Positions 16,490 to 26,540 of a DNA stretch of 64,000 nt are shown in pieces. A program made the position numbers and the translations under genes. Source of the DNA: Niastella koreensis GR20-10 (GTDB lineage Bacteria; Bacteroidota; Bacteroidia; Chitinophagales; Chitinophagaceae); the NCBI RefSeq assembly GCF_000246855.1, contig NC_016609.1:7638744-7702743 (forward strand). Direction: 5' to 3'. Numbering within the stretch: the stretch's first letter is position 1; every line of letters starts with the position of its first letter. A model generated the notes under the pieces. It searched no databases. It saw nothing but the letters and a program-made list of their open reading frames with translations, and had not been told where the DNA came from.

Positions 16490-19447
16490 ATGATGAGAAA
16501 GTTATTGCTAGCCATATGCTGCTTTAGTGTGCTTATTGGGCATACCCAAAATACCATTGGCCTGCCTGAGATCATTAACTATCCCAAGCAGAGTTATAAC
16601 GCCGGCACCCAAAACTGGAAAATAGCCCAGGATAAAAAGGGTCTCCTGTATGCGGCGAATGATGAAGGCCTGTTAAGTTTCGATGGAAGTTTCTGGAAGA
16701 AATATACATTACCAGGCGGAACGGGGGTTCGTTCCCTGGCTGTTGGCAACGATGGCCGCATTTACATTGGCTCGCAGGGTGAGATCGGTTATTTTGAACC
16801 CGGAAAAAATGGCAGGCTTCAGTACAAATCCCTGAACGACCTGATCCCGGAAAATGAAAAGGATTTTACCGACATCTGGGACGTGGTGCCGGTTGGGAAT
16901 GAAGTTTTTTTCCGCTCTTATCGAAAGATCTTTCAACTGCAGAATGATAAGATCACTGTTTTCGGCAACCCGGCCTGGAGTTTCCTGGGTTTACATCAAA
17001 ACAAACTCATCAGTAAAGCCTGGCAAAAAGGACTGTTGCAATTTGAGAACGGTACCTGGGTGCCTTTTTCCAAAGCCAATTTTTTTCCCGAAAAAGCCGA
17101 GATCACCGCCATCGTTCCGCTGGTGGGCGATAGTTCGCTGTTGTTGACCAAGCACCATGGGTCCTACATTTTACACGGCGAAGACATCATCCCTTTTGAA
17201 ACGCCCGACATGCGGCTGATCAATGAAAAGAACCCCTACAGCGCAGCCGTGATCAATCAAAACCAGATAGCCATCATCACCAACCTCGCCGGTTGTTTTA
17301 TTATAAACGATAAAGGAGAACTGGTTCAACGGCTTTCCAAACTGGATGGCCTGCAAAGCAATAATATTCTCAGCGTTTTTGTCGATGGCAAAAAGAACAT
17401 CTGGCTGGGGGAGGACAATGGCATCGACTTCATTGCCTACAACAACGCCATCAAACATATTTACCCCGATTATCAGGAGCATAGCTCAGGCAAAGCGGCG
17501 GTTATTTTTAAAAACAATTTATACATTGGTACCTCCAATGGCGTTTATGCAGCCACCCTCGCTGACCAAAAAGACATGGGTTTTATTAAAAGCAAATTTG
17601 ACCTGATCCCCGGCCCCAAAGGCCAGGTGTGGAACCTGTGTGAACTGAATGGCCAGCTGGTGATGGGGCATAACGATGGCTTTTTTGTGATCGAAAATAA
17701 AACCTCGCGCAAGATCGACAGCAGTTCGGGCTTCTGGACCTTTTTACCCTTAAGCAATGTTACGCCCTCGCCAATTGTTATGGCCGGCACTTATAACGGG
17801 CTGAACTTTTACAATTTTGCCAATGGCAAATTCACCAACCCCGAAGTGCATTCGCATTTTGAATCGGCCCGTTTTGTAGCAGTTGATAATGATATTGCCT
17901 GGGCGGCGCATCCATACAAGGGATTATATAAGATCATGTTGAACACTGATGCTAAAAAGCCACCCTACACTGTTTACAAAGACACCAAAGGCATTTTATC
18001 CAGCAACAACAACCACATTTTTAAAATAAAAAGCCGGGTGGTGCTTACCAACGACAAAGGCATTTTTGAATACAATGCCCGCACCGATGATTTTGAACCA
18101 TCCACCTTTCTGCAAAAGATCTTACCCAAAGTTCCCATCCGCTATTTGCACGAAGACAATAACGGCAACATCTGGTTTGTGCACGATCGCCACCTGGGCG
18201 TAGCTGACCTGAGCGGCAAACAACCCCAGATCATTTACTTTCCTGAACTGAACAATAAGATCACCGGTAATGGACTTGAGTTCGTTTATCCATACAACAG
18301 CAATAATGTATTTGTTGCCGCCGAAGAGGGTTTCTATTTAATCAACTACGATCAATATAAACAATCCAGGGAAGAGATCCCCATCCAGATAAGCGATGTA
18401 CGCATTGTAAACAAAAGAGACAGTACCATTTTCGGAGGTTATTTTATTAAGGAAAGCGAACAGCAACATTTGATGAACGAGGAGGCGCCTGAAATTCAAT
18501 ATGCCTGGAACTCTATTCACTTTGATTATTCCTCTCCCTTGTATGGCAAGCAATCAAGCATCGAGTTTTCTTACTACCTCGAAGATTTTGACAATGGCTG
18601 GAGTACCTGGACAAAGAAAAACGAAAAGGATTATACGTATCTCTCGCCCGGCACTTATACATTCAAGGTAAAGGCAAGAACGCATGAAGGCCGGGAATCT
18701 GTAATTGCCTCATACAAGTTTACCATCCTGGCGCCCTGGTATCGCAGTCGCCGGGCTTATTTACTGTACACCCTGCTGGCCATCCTGTTTATCTACACCA
18801 TTTATAAGTGGCAAAAGAAAAAATTCATTGTGCAGCAGCAAAAGCACGATGAGGAACGGCGCCGCATGGCTTACCTGCACCAGTTGGAAATAGAGAAACA
18901 CCAGGAAGAACAAAAACAACTGATGTACCTGCATCAGCTGGAACTGGAGCGCAATGAGAAAGAGATCATTCGCTTGCAGAATGAAAAGTTACAGTCGGAA
19001 ATTGTAGTAAAAAATAACGAGCTTGCCTCTACCACCTTTAACCTGGTGCAAAAGGGTGAAATGCTGATGAAGGTGAAAGAAGAATTTGTGCGCATGAAAA
19101 AATCGAGCGACATAGATAAGGACTCCGATGACTATAGAAAGATCCTGCGCATGCTGGGCGACGATAAAATGAAAAAGAACTGGGAACAATTTGCCGTTCA
19201 CTTCGATAAGGTGCACAGTAATTTCCTGGTGTCGTTAAAAAGTACCTATCCTTATCTCACCGCCAGCGATCTGAAACTCTGTGCCTATTTACGCCTGAAC
19301 CTTACCAGTAAGGAAATAGCGCAGATCATGAATATTACGATAAAAGGCGTTGAACTGGGCCGCCACCGGTTACGGAAAAAATTAGGTATTCAGCCGGAGG
19401 TGAATCTGGTTAATTTCCTGTTGAACTTTCATTCGGAGATAAATTAG
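16490..19447 (+). CDS. One-component regulator: beta-propeller, Y_Y_Y, TM helix, LuxR-type HTH
   Basis: About 985 residues from MMRKLLLAICCFSVLIGHTQ, a signal peptide. The longer frame starts at a GTG (16457), which would bury the signal. Periplasmic part: two-component-regulator propeller repeats to about residue 630 (ENNIWLGEDNGIDF-like blades), then a Y_Y_Y domain (EFSYYLEDFDNGWSTWTKKN). One TM helix (YLLYTLLAILFIYTIYKW) leads into a long coiled coil and a C-terminal LuxR/GerE helix-turn-helix (LTSKEIAQIMNITIKGVELG). There is no histidine kinase or receiver domain, unlike classical hybrid two-component PUL regulators. It is divergent from GH5 and next to the second susCD pair, and probably senses their glycan. 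Confidence 0.85.
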   Translation: MMRKLLLAICCFSVLIGHTQNTIGLPEIINYPKQSYNAGTQNWKIAQDKKGLLYAANDEGLLSFDGSFWKKYTLPGGTGVRSLAVGNDGRIYIGSQGEIGYFEPGKNGRLQYKSLNDLIPENEKDFTDIWDVVPVGNEVFFRSYRKIFQLQNDKITVFGNPAWSFLGLHQNKLISKAWQKGLLQFENGTWVPFSKANFFPEKAEITAIVPLVGDSSLLLTKHHGSYILHGEDIIPFETPDMRLINEKNPYSAAVINQNQIAIITNLAGCFIINDKGELVQRLSKLDGLQSNNILSVFVDGKKNIWLGEDNGIDFIAYNNAIKHIYPDYQEHSSGKAAVIFKNNLYIGTSNGVYAATLADQKDMGFIKSKFDLIPGPKGQVWNLCELNGQLVMGHNDGFFVIENKTSRKIDSSSGFWTFLPLSNVTPSPIVMAGTYNGLNFYNFANGKFTNPEVHSHFESARFVAVDNDIAWAAHPYKGLYKIMLNTDAKKPPYTVYKDTKGILSSNNNHIFKIKSRVVLTNDKGIFEYNARTDDFEPSTFLQKILPKVPIRYLHEDNNGNIWFVHDRHLGVADLSGKQPQIIYFPELNNKITGNGLEFVYPYNSNNVFVAAEEGFYLINYDQYKQSREEIPIQISDVRIVNKRDSTIFGGYFIKESEQQHLMNEEAPEIQYAWNSIHFDYSSPLYGKQSSIEFSYYLEDFDNGWSTWTKKNEKDYTYLSPGTYTFKVKARTHEGRESVIASYKFTILAPWYRSRRAYLLYTLLAILFIYTIYKWQKKKFIVQQQKHDEERRRMAYLHQLEIEKHQEEQKQLMYLHQLELERNEKEIIRLQNEKLQSEIVVKNNELASTTFNLVQKGEMLMKVKEEFVRMKKSSDIDKDSDDYRKILRMLGDDKMKKNWEQFAVHFDKVHSNFLVSLKSTYPYLTASDLKLCAYLRLNLTSKEIAQIMNITIKGVELGRHRLRKKLGIQPEVNLVNFLLNFHSEIN

Positions 19448-19468
19448 TAAATAAAACAGCCGTTGCAG

Positions 19469-19540
19469 GTTACAAGTTCCAGGTTACAGGGTTATATTAA
19501 ATTGGTTTTTCCCTGTAACCTGAAACCTGAAACTTGTAAC
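19469..19540. terminator. Long imperfect inverted repeat between regulator and susD, bidirectional terminator candidate
   Basis: Arm 19469-19491 (GTTACAAGTTCCAGGTTACA...) pairs with 19511-19540. The right arm has a 7-bp internal duplication (ACCTGAA twice). The repeat separates convergent genes and ends one base before the susD stop codon. The ACCTGAA-rich sequence has the look of a dispersed element rather than a plain terminator. Confidence 0.6.
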
Positions 19541-19541
19541 A

Positions 19542-21089
19542 TTATTGCCACCCTGGCGTTTGTTTAAAATTCATATTACCATAAGTGATTGCCACATCCA
19601 TCTCCGATTGCGGCACCGGCCACAGCGTATCGCGCAGCGGAAAAGTTCTGTTGGTAGTGGCTGTCGGGTCTTTGACGGTGGGTAAAATGGTTCTGTCGGT
19701 CTTCCATCGCTTGAGGTCGAAATACCGTTGACCTTCCATCGCCAGTTCTATTCTTCTTTCATGACGGATGCGGGTGCGCATATCAGCTTGTGACAAACCA
19801 ACAGGTAAAGCAGGCATGTTCACCCCCGGCCTTGCTCTTATTGCGTTAATGGCATTATATACTGTAGTGTCCGGTCCGGTTAATTCATTTTGGGCCTCCG
19901 CATACAGCAATAAGATCTCGGCATACCTCAAGTACACCCAGTCCTGGTCACTTTGAGTGCCTATTACCGTGGCGCGGGTACTGTCAACTCCTTTTTTATT
20001 CAGGAAGCCTGATTGGGAGCCGGCCTGTGACGCCACAAATGGAATACCGCCTTTATACAATACGCCGGGTGTTAATACGGTAGCCAGCAAACGCGGATCG
20101 CGGTTATTATAAGGGTTGTTTTTATCATACAATGGTGAAGTGGTAATGGGTAATCCATCGGTACATTCATAATCATCAACCAGGTATTTCAATGGCTGAA
20201 AACTGGCGCTGTATGTGTACAGGTATTCAGCAGGGCTATAGGCGTTAGGCACCTGGTAGCGGCCTGAAAATAGGATCTCGGGATTATTTATTTGAGAAGG
20301 TTTCAGAAACAACCCCCGGTATCCGCCGGTAAACAGGCTGAATTTGTTACTATTCATAATGGTTTTTGCTGTATTGACCGCCAATTGCCAGTTTCCCTGC
20401 GTTAGATATACTTTTGCCAGGTAACCTAAAGCTGTGCCTTTTACCACATGGCCGGTGTATACAACATCAGGTAAGTTATTTATGGCAAAATTCAGATCGC
20501 TGATCACCGAATCAATCACCTGGGCTTTTGCCGTTCTTCCCAACTGATAGCTCTCCGGATCAACCGTTGCATTGCCAATTGGCCGTGAATAATACACTAC
20601 ATCTCCATATAACTGGGCCAGTAAAAAATAATAATACCCCCGTATAAATCGCACTTCACCTATATACTGGTTCATGGCTGTTTGCGACAACGGCACATTG
20701 CCGATATTGGCCAGAAAAATATTACATGCCTGTATTGCTTTGTAGGCAGTATTGTACGCATCTGACTGAATGGTGCCGGTGGTGGCTTCTATAGTGCCCT
20801 TGGCTACATTCTGAAATGCAGAGCTGAAAGCATTATCGGTAAGCGTTTCCCAATAAGGCGTGCCCGCTCCCCAGCCCTGGCCGGTATTATTTGCATTGGT
20901 ATAATTGTATCCCTGGATAAGATAGCTATAAATACCTGTAAGCGCTATATCGGCATCGGCCTGGGTTTTCCAAAAGTTTTCACTGAGGAGCTGATCAGTA
21001 GGATTCTTTTCTAAAAAATCTTTCTTACAACTTACGGTAAGCATTAACAGTCCTAAAAAAACAGCGTTATATCTGATGAAATATTTCAT
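19542..21089 (-). CDS. SusD/RagB-family glycan-binding lipoprotein (pair 2)
   Basis: 515 residues. The signal peptide ends in lipobox LTVSC followed by KKDFLEKNP, the classic SusD start. TPR-like helices (IGEVRFIRGYYYFLLAQLYG) and C-terminal HERRIELAMEGQRYFDLKRW and LWPVPQSEMD signatures are present. It follows susC (21110-24238) by 20 bp. It differs clearly from the SusD at 9638, so pair 2 probably binds a different or differently processed glycan. No enzyme gene sits beside this pair on the same strand. Confidence 0.93.
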   Translation of the reverse strand: MKYFIRYNAVFLGLLMLTVSCKKDFLEKNPTDQLLSENFWKTQADADIALTGIYSYLIQGYNYTNANNTGQGWGAGTPYWETLTDNAFSSAFQNVAKGTIEATTGTIQSDAYNTAYKAIQACNIFLANIGNVPLSQTAMNQYIGEVRFIRGYYYFLLAQLYGDVVYYSRPIGNATVDPESYQLGRTAKAQVIDSVISDLNFAINNLPDVVYTGHVVKGTALGYLAKVYLTQGNWQLAVNTAKTIMNSNKFSLFTGGYRGLFLKPSQINNPEILFSGRYQVPNAYSPAEYLYTYSASFQPLKYLVDDYECTDGLPITTSPLYDKNNPYNNRDPRLLATVLTPGVLYKGGIPFVASQAGSQSGFLNKKGVDSTRATVIGTQSDQDWVYLRYAEILLLYAEAQNELTGPDTTVYNAINAIRARPGVNMPALPVGLSQADMRTRIRHERRIELAMEGQRYFDLKRWKTDRTILPTVKDPTATTNRTFPLRDTLWPVPQSEMDVAITYGNMNFKQTPGWQ

Positions 21090-21109
21090 TTACTGCAAGT
21101 TTTAAATTT

Positions 21110-24100
21110 TTAAAAAACGGCTTTTACGCCAAAGGAGAATACCTGGTTCTGCGGATGCACCACATACCGGTTGTTGCTGCTGCTGGGCACCCGCTCGGGG
21201 TCAAGTCCTTTGAATTTGGTAAAGGTGGCCAGGTTGTCACCGGAGGCAAACACCCGCAAACTGCTCATGGCAATATGCTTCACGATGTTTTGCGGTACTG
21301 TATAACCTACCTGCAGATTTTTTATCCGTAAAAAAGAACCGTCTTTCAAATAATAGGTAGAAGCAGTTCCTATATTGCTGCTGGCATCGCCCTGACCTGT
21401 TATATAGATCAAAGGCATAGTGGTGCTTGGGTTAGAAGGCGTCCAGGCATTTAACCAATCATAAGTTGGCGGCGAACCCTGGTTGAAAGGTTGTACGCCC
21501 CAACCGTTGGCGTATATTTTCTGACCATATGAACCGTACAGGAAAATGGTCATATCGAAATTTTTCCAGGAAGCGCTGGCATTAAAAGAATAATCGAATT
21601 TGGGAAAAACACCCGGTACTATCACGCGGTCCTTCGAATCTATTACTCCATCGTTAATCACATCCTGGAACTTCAGAAAACCGGGCTGGGAATTGAATTG
21701 TTGTTTTGGTGATTTATTAATTTCATCAACGCTTTGGAAAATGCCGGCATATTTTAACATATAAAAACTACCGTAAGGCTGGCCTTCAATGTTAATGGTA
21801 TTGTTGCCGGTATTGATCTGCTGAGCGCCATACTTTACCAGGGTATTTTTATTGGTCTGGAAAGTTCCACCCACTGAATAATTAACATCAGCCACCTTGC
21901 CTGTATATTGTACTGATGCTTCAAAACCGGTATTCCTCATTTGCCCGTTATTAATGGTAGGGGCGCTTAAACCAACATAGGCTGGTATGGCTGGGGTTGC
22001 CAGAATATCGTAGGTGAATTTATTATACCAATCGAACGTTACATTTAATGATCTGAATACGGTTACATCCATACCCACATCAACTACCCGGGTGTTCTCC
22101 CAGTGAATATTGCGGTCGGTCAATGCATTTAAAGCAGCGCCGGCATTCAGAGAATTACCAGAAAAAGAATACGCATATTGGATATTATTATTATAGGCGT
22201 TCAAATTGGAATACACCAGTTGATAGGGATAGTTTGAAATATTCTGGTTACCCAACCGGCCCCAGGAACCACGCAGCTTTAATGTATTTAACCAGGGTAT
22301 ATGCTCCAGGAATTTCTCGCGGGTCATTACCCAGCCGGCAGAGAAAGAAGGAAACAATGCCCATTTATTTTCGGGCGGAAAGCGGGAAGAAGCGTCGTAG
22401 CGGGCGTTGGCTTCAAATAAATATTTACCATCGTAATCATAATTCAAGCGGCCATAATAAGAACGCAACGACCATTCTGAGGAAGTTCCGGTCGCTATCT
22501 GAGATCCCGATGGCCCGGCACTCAATTCATCCAATTGATTGGTGGAATAGGGCGTATTACGGCTCCCGGCCAATACTTCGGTTTTATTGTATTCAGCCTG
22601 CGTACCGGCTAATGCTTTGAAATTATGGTTGCCTATCTGTTTTGAATAGGTTAACTGTGTATAACCAACGGGGTAGATATAATTATTGTCAGTTACCGTC
22701 ATGCCCTGTCCGTTTACATCGAGGGTGCGTTCCGGTGCATCGTTAGGTCCGGCAAACCAGTTGTATTGGTTAATTACGGGTTTAAAGTCTTTGGTTTTCT
22801 GAAAATCGTAGTTGAAACCACCGCTTGTTCTCCATTCAAGCCCCTTCAACAAACGAATGTTTATGTAGATGTTATTTTGAAAATAATAATCCATGTTATT
22901 AACCAATGCATTTTGGGCAATGGCTACCGGGTTTTTATTGGGGCTCTGTACATTGGGATATACAGAATTTACATACCGGCCACTGCCATCAGGCAATTGG
23001 GGGCCGGTCATGGGTTCCTGCGACATGGCAGATAAAAACTGGTCCTGGCTGCCGCGCGATGCATACAGTCTTTTACCATAGTTGAACGTCATGCTTCCGC
23101 CGATAGTAGCCCAGTCATTTATTTTTGAATTGAGGTTGAACTGCAGGTTATATTTTTTGTAGGAAAAGCCGATCATGATATCGGGTTGATCTACGTAGCC
23201 TAAACCTACATTATAGGTAGTCCCATTTCGGCCACCCGTCATGCCGATGTGATGTGTTTGGGTGGTAACGGTGCGCATCACAATATCGAGCCAGTTTACA
23301 CTGGGGTACAGATTGGGATCGGATGGATTTTTATACGCATCGATCTGCGCCTGGGTGTACCGGTTTGCATAGTTGGAATTGATAGCGGCCTGGTTCCACA
23401 TTTCCATGTAAGTAGCAGAATTATACACCAGGTTCTTGGGCAGGGCCGTAGGCCTGGTGATACCAACATTGAGATCATAGCTCAACTGAAATTTTCCATT
23501 GGCCCCCTGTTTGGTGGTAACCAGAATTACGCCATTGGCAGCCCGGGTTCCATAAATGGCGGCAGATGCCGCGTCTTTTAACAGGGTAATTGATTCAATA
23601 TTCTGCGGATCGAGGTTGGTAAGGCTTCCGGGCAAACCGTCCACAATAATCAACGGGCTACTTCCGGCAGAGCTATTTGTTCCCAATCCTCTTATACGCA
23701 GTACAAAATTTTCATTACCCGCTTCACCCGATGACTGGGTTAAAGACAGACCAGGCAATTTTCCCTGCAACAACTGCGTAGGGTCTGTAGCCACCCGCTT
23801 ATTTAGTTCAGCACTGCCTATTGTAGCAATGGCGCCCGTAAGGTCTTTCTTTTTTTGCGTTCCATACCCTACCACTACCACATCATCGAGCCTGCCCCCG
23901 GTAGACTCCATGGCAACGTCAATTTGTTTGCGTTGTCCAACCGTTTCTTCTACTCCTTTATACCCCGTAAAAGAAAACACCAGCACCGCATCGGGGCCTG
24001 CCACTATGATTGTGTATTTGCCTTTGTTATCGGCCACTACCGATCTGTCAGAACCCTTAACCTGTATTACTGCTCCTTCCAGTACAGCCCCTTTGTCGTC

Positions 24101-24238
24101 TTTTATGGTGCCGCTTACCGTCAACGATTGGGCAGATGCGGAACCCGGAAAAGAAAAAAGAAAGATTGTAAAAAACAGGAGAAAAGAAAAAACAAAAGTG
24201 CCGGACGGTTTCATACAGCAATCAAACTTCTTTTTCAT
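21110..24238 (-). CDS. SusC/RagA-family TonB-dependent transporter (pair 2)
   Basis: 1042 residues. Long signal peptide (FVFSFLLFFTIFLFSFPGSASA), carboxypeptidase-regulatory-like domain at about 40-120 (GTIKDDKGAVLEGAVIQVKG), plug domain at about 128-245 (LDDVVVVGYGTQKKKDLTGA, AASAAIYGTRAANGVILVTT), then the beta-barrel ending FSFGVKAVF. It forms the outer-membrane glycan channel with the SusD at 19542. Met9 is an alternative start. The 353-bp upstream gap should hold its promoter. Together with the adjacent regulator and the first susCD locus this may be one composite utilisation region. Confidence 0.93.
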   Translation of the reverse strand: MKKKFDCCMKPSGTFVFSFLLFFTIFLFSFPGSASAQSLTVSGTIKDDKGAVLEGAVIQVKGSDRSVVADNKGKYTIIVAGPDAVLVFSFTGYKGVEETVGQRKQIDVAMESTGGRLDDVVVVGYGTQKKKDLTGAIATIGSAELNKRVATDPTQLLQGKLPGLSLTQSSGEAGNENFVLRIRGLGTNSSAGSSPLIIVDGLPGSLTNLDPQNIESITLLKDAASAAIYGTRAANGVILVTTKQGANGKFQLSYDLNVGITRPTALPKNLVYNSATYMEMWNQAAINSNYANRYTQAQIDAYKNPSDPNLYPSVNWLDIVMRTVTTQTHHIGMTGGRNGTTYNVGLGYVDQPDIMIGFSYKKYNLQFNLNSKINDWATIGGSMTFNYGKRLYASRGSQDQFLSAMSQEPMTGPQLPDGSGRYVNSVYPNVQSPNKNPVAIAQNALVNNMDYYFQNNIYINIRLLKGLEWRTSGGFNYDFQKTKDFKPVINQYNWFAGPNDAPERTLDVNGQGMTVTDNNYIYPVGYTQLTYSKQIGNHNFKALAGTQAEYNKTEVLAGSRNTPYSTNQLDELSAGPSGSQIATGTSSEWSLRSYYGRLNYDYDGKYLFEANARYDASSRFPPENKWALFPSFSAGWVMTREKFLEHIPWLNTLKLRGSWGRLGNQNISNYPYQLVYSNLNAYNNNIQYAYSFSGNSLNAGAALNALTDRNIHWENTRVVDVGMDVTVFRSLNVTFDWYNKFTYDILATPAIPAYVGLSAPTINNGQMRNTGFEASVQYTGKVADVNYSVGGTFQTNKNTLVKYGAQQINTGNNTINIEGQPYGSFYMLKYAGIFQSVDEINKSPKQQFNSQPGFLKFQDVINDGVIDSKDRVIVPGVFPKFDYSFNASASWKNFDMTIFLYGSYGQKIYANGWGVQPFNQGSPPTYDWLNAWTPSNPSTTMPLIYITGQGDASSNIGTASTYYLKDGSFLRIKNLQVGYTVPQNIVKHIAMSSLRVFASGDNLATFTKFKGLDPERVPSSSNNRYVVHPQNQVFSFGVKAVF

Positions 24239-24591
24239 AAAAGCAATAGTTAGCCGCAGCTGCTTTCTGTTAAAGAAAGAGCCGGCGTTAATTAATAAAA
24301 TGATTTACCAGTTGAGCGTGTAAGGTTTGCAGAATAAAGCTACCGCCGATTTAAACCGTCGTTTTTCCGGGAATTATCATTTTAGTAAACAATATTATCA
24401 TTCTAAACTCAGGGGGAGGAAGAGAAAACAGCAAGATAAATTCGAAGGAACATTTAAATACAGGCCAGGTCTTTATCTTTTAGTGATGGAATTTCGGTCT
24501 GCCCGGCCTGTGATATATTTATGGGTGATATAATAAGGCCCTCATCAGGAATGACAAGGGCCTATCTAAACAACGGAAAATGGTGCACGAT
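24239..24591. other. Intergenic region: susC promoter side and porin terminator
   Basis: 353 bp with no gene. It holds the terminator-like hairpin at 24536-24563 downstream of the porin gene and a weaker CAGGCC/GGCCTG pairing (24461-24466 with 24505-24510). The promoter of the second susCD operon must lie near its left end, but no clear TAnnTTTG was identified. Confidence 0.5.
24536..24563 (-). terminator. Hairpin downstream of the porin gene
   Basis: AGGCCCT (24536-24542) pairs with AGGGCCT (24557-24563) around a 14-base loop. On the minus strand it is followed by TATTATATC. It lies about 30 bp past the porin stop codon at 24592. Confidence 0.55.
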
Positions 24592-25950
24592 TTATAACCG
24601 GAATAACAGGGCAAAAATGATCCTGTCTTCAGATTTTACGAGATCAGGGCGCCAGTCATCAGGCAATGGAGTAGTAGTATATCCATTGGGCGAAGTAACA
24701 CCACCGGCACCGGCAAAATAAGGTACGTTGGCATGGCGGTGTACATACTCTATGCGGAAGAGCAGGCTTTGATTAGGCATAAAGTCGAAGTTGGTTGAAC
24801 AATCCCACGCTTTAAATTGATCGCCAGGATTGGCACTGAAAGGATATTTTCCTTCGGTTTGCGTAGGATTGTTGGGGTCGGGTAAAGGGCTTGCCTGACC
24901 GGTAGGGTACAGTACGAGATAACGGCCAGGGTTATTCATAATACCGCCGCCTATTGTCCAGGCGAATTTATTTTGGGCAAACCAGATGCGGTTGTAGATC
25001 ATGGAGCTTGCAAAGTATTGAGCAGGGCCCTTTTTGTCATCGCTTTTGAACCCATTTACGCCATCGCCTTTTTCAAAGCCAATGTCGCCGGTAAGTGAAA
25101 GGGCCATTCTGCTAATACCCCTGGATTTTGGATTATTAAAATATCTAACCAGCATGCTGTTGTCTGAGTGAAATCTTTTTCTTCCGGGAAGCCCACCGGC
25201 ATCTGCGCCATAATAATCATTGGTCAGGATCTTGAAGTTGCTGGTTGGGTTCCAGGTAATATTGGCGCCTACGCCCGGCTGCTTGTTGAAACGGCCATAA
25301 CTTTGCCAGCCATTGATGATCCATGGTTCTATTTTAAGGTGTTTGGCCGGGAATATCTGAATACGTACGCCATTAAAGAACCAGGGAGTATTATCGGAGG
25401 TAAAAGAAGCCTGGTACTCCCAGTTCTCTACCTGGTAATAAGAGTTCAACCCAATATACGACATGAACAAACCGGCGTCTACATTAATACCATACCATTT
25501 GTTGAAATGATAACCGACATAAGCTTCACTCAGGTAGCGGTAAACATTCGCTAATTGATATTGTCCGCGGTAAGGGCTCACATCGTTCCTGGGCACAACA
25601 ATGGACCTTGTTCCAAACTGCATCAATACTCTTGCCCTTGCATTTTCATAGGAAAAATCACCACCTAAACTCAATTGTGATAATTGCACTTCGTTGTTTC
25701 GGGCCAGGGCTGTGGACCCCACTACCGTATTATCGATAGGTTTATTAAATGAGTGCGTGTAATTCACGTCTGCCATAACACTGGGAACAAAGTATACACC
25801 GTGAAAAACGGATGAGTCGCGCCGGTCGCTCCCATTCTGCCAATTGGTTTCAATATCACTGAACGGCACTTTAGGGCTTGTTGAATCCTGCGCCGTAAGG
25901 TGAGTTGTAATACCCTGCAAAAGCAGGCCCACCATTACTAACTTTTTCAT
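24592..25950 (-). CDS. Outer-membrane beta-barrel porin, BBP2/OmpL-like
   Basis: 452 residues with a signal peptide (KKLVMVGLLLQGITTHLTAQ) and a long series of amphipathic beta-strands ending in an aromatic C-terminus (RIIFALLFRL), as expected for an outer-membrane barrel. Sections such as AYVGYHFNKWYGINVDAGLF and KHLKIEPWIINGWQSYGRFN resemble Bacteroidota proteins assigned to putative beta-barrel porin-2. The substrate is unknown. It is monocistronic by appearance, with an upstream divergent region containing a palindrome (26125-26145) and the small HTH gene. Confidence 0.75.
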   Translation of the reverse strand: MKKLVMVGLLLQGITTHLTAQDSTSPKVPFSDIETNWQNGSDRRDSSVFHGVYFVPSVMADVNYTHSFNKPIDNTVVGSTALARNNEVQLSQLSLGGDFSYENARARVLMQFGTRSIVVPRNDVSPYRGQYQLANVYRYLSEAYVGYHFNKWYGINVDAGLFMSYIGLNSYYQVENWEYQASFTSDNTPWFFNGVRIQIFPAKHLKIEPWIINGWQSYGRFNKQPGVGANITWNPTSNFKILTNDYYGADAGGLPGRKRFHSDNSMLVRYFNNPKSRGISRMALSLTGDIGFEKGDGVNGFKSDDKKGPAQYFASSMIYNRIWFAQNKFAWTIGGGIMNNPGRYLVLYPTGQASPLPDPNNPTQTEGKYPFSANPGDQFKAWDCSTNFDFMPNQSLLFRIEYVHRHANVPYFAGAGGVTSPNGYTTTPLPDDWRPDLVKSEDRIIFALLFRL

Positions 25951-26124
25951 TCTGTTAATTTTAGTTATTAGAAATGTAGTTGCTTAATAAACCAAAAACA
26001 TACCGGCAGGGCGGGCAATGCTGGCAGAAATCGACAGAACGCAATGCAGACAGGCGTTTGAAGGGAATTGTTGTAACAGGTGTACCCCCCAGGAACCGAA
26101 GAAAAGTATTTCATTTTAACAAAG

Positions 26125-26145
26125 ACCCTTTCATTTTGAAAGGGT
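26125..26145. promoter_or_regulatory. Perfect palindrome in the porin/HTH divergent region
   Basis: ACCCTTTCA (26125-26133) and TGAAAGGGT (26137-26145) form a perfect inverted repeat with a 3-bp centre. It lies between the divergent porin start (25950) and HTH start (26265) and could be an operator for the small HTH protein. No T-run follows on either side that would suggest a terminator. Confidence 0.4.
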
Positions 26146-26264
26146 TTGTATTGAATACATTTACAGCAAATGATTTTAATACCCTGCAAATAACTTTATA
26201 TCAATTAATTATGATTGAAACTTCCCGGTTGTAAGAAACGGTATTGCGTTTGTCATTCTATGGC

Positions 26265-26513
26265 ATGCAGGAAAATGAAGAAGAGCTGAAAAAAGAAATT
26301 GACATTCTCTCAAAGAAGTTCCTGTACGAAGTATACAAACAGGCAAGGTTAAAAAAATTAAACAGGAAAGAGCTGGCGGCACTGTTGCAAGTAAGCCCTG
26401 GCTACCTGTCGCAGTTGTTTCACAGTAAAAAGCCATTAACTTTTGAAATGCTTATCCGGTTTCAGCAGGCATTACAAATTGAATTCAACATAACCGTTAA
26501 ACCTATTGATTAA
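26265..26513 (+). CDS. Small XRE-type helix-turn-helix protein
   Basis: 82 residues from MQENEEELKKEIDIL. The frame opens earlier at a TTG (26244), but the ATG is preferred. An N-terminal helix is followed by a helix-turn-helix (LNRKELAALLQVSPGYLSQL) and a helix (KPLTFEMLIRFQQALQIEFN), so it is essentially a lone DNA-binding domain, as in antitoxin-like or accessory repressors. A 35-residue membrane peptide gene follows 27 bp downstream. The palindrome at 26125-26145 is a plausible binding site. Confidence 0.75.
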   Translation: MQENEEELKKEIDILSKKFLYEVYKQARLKKLNRKELAALLQVSPGYLSQLFHSKKPLTFEMLIRFQQALQIEFNITVKPID

Positions 26514-26540
26514 TTAACAGTATAATTAAAAAACAAAGAC

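Noticed and set aside
23556-24323. 255-residue plus-strand open frame opposite susC
   Set aside because: It is antisense to the conserved plug domain of SusC and looks like a codon-bias shadow.
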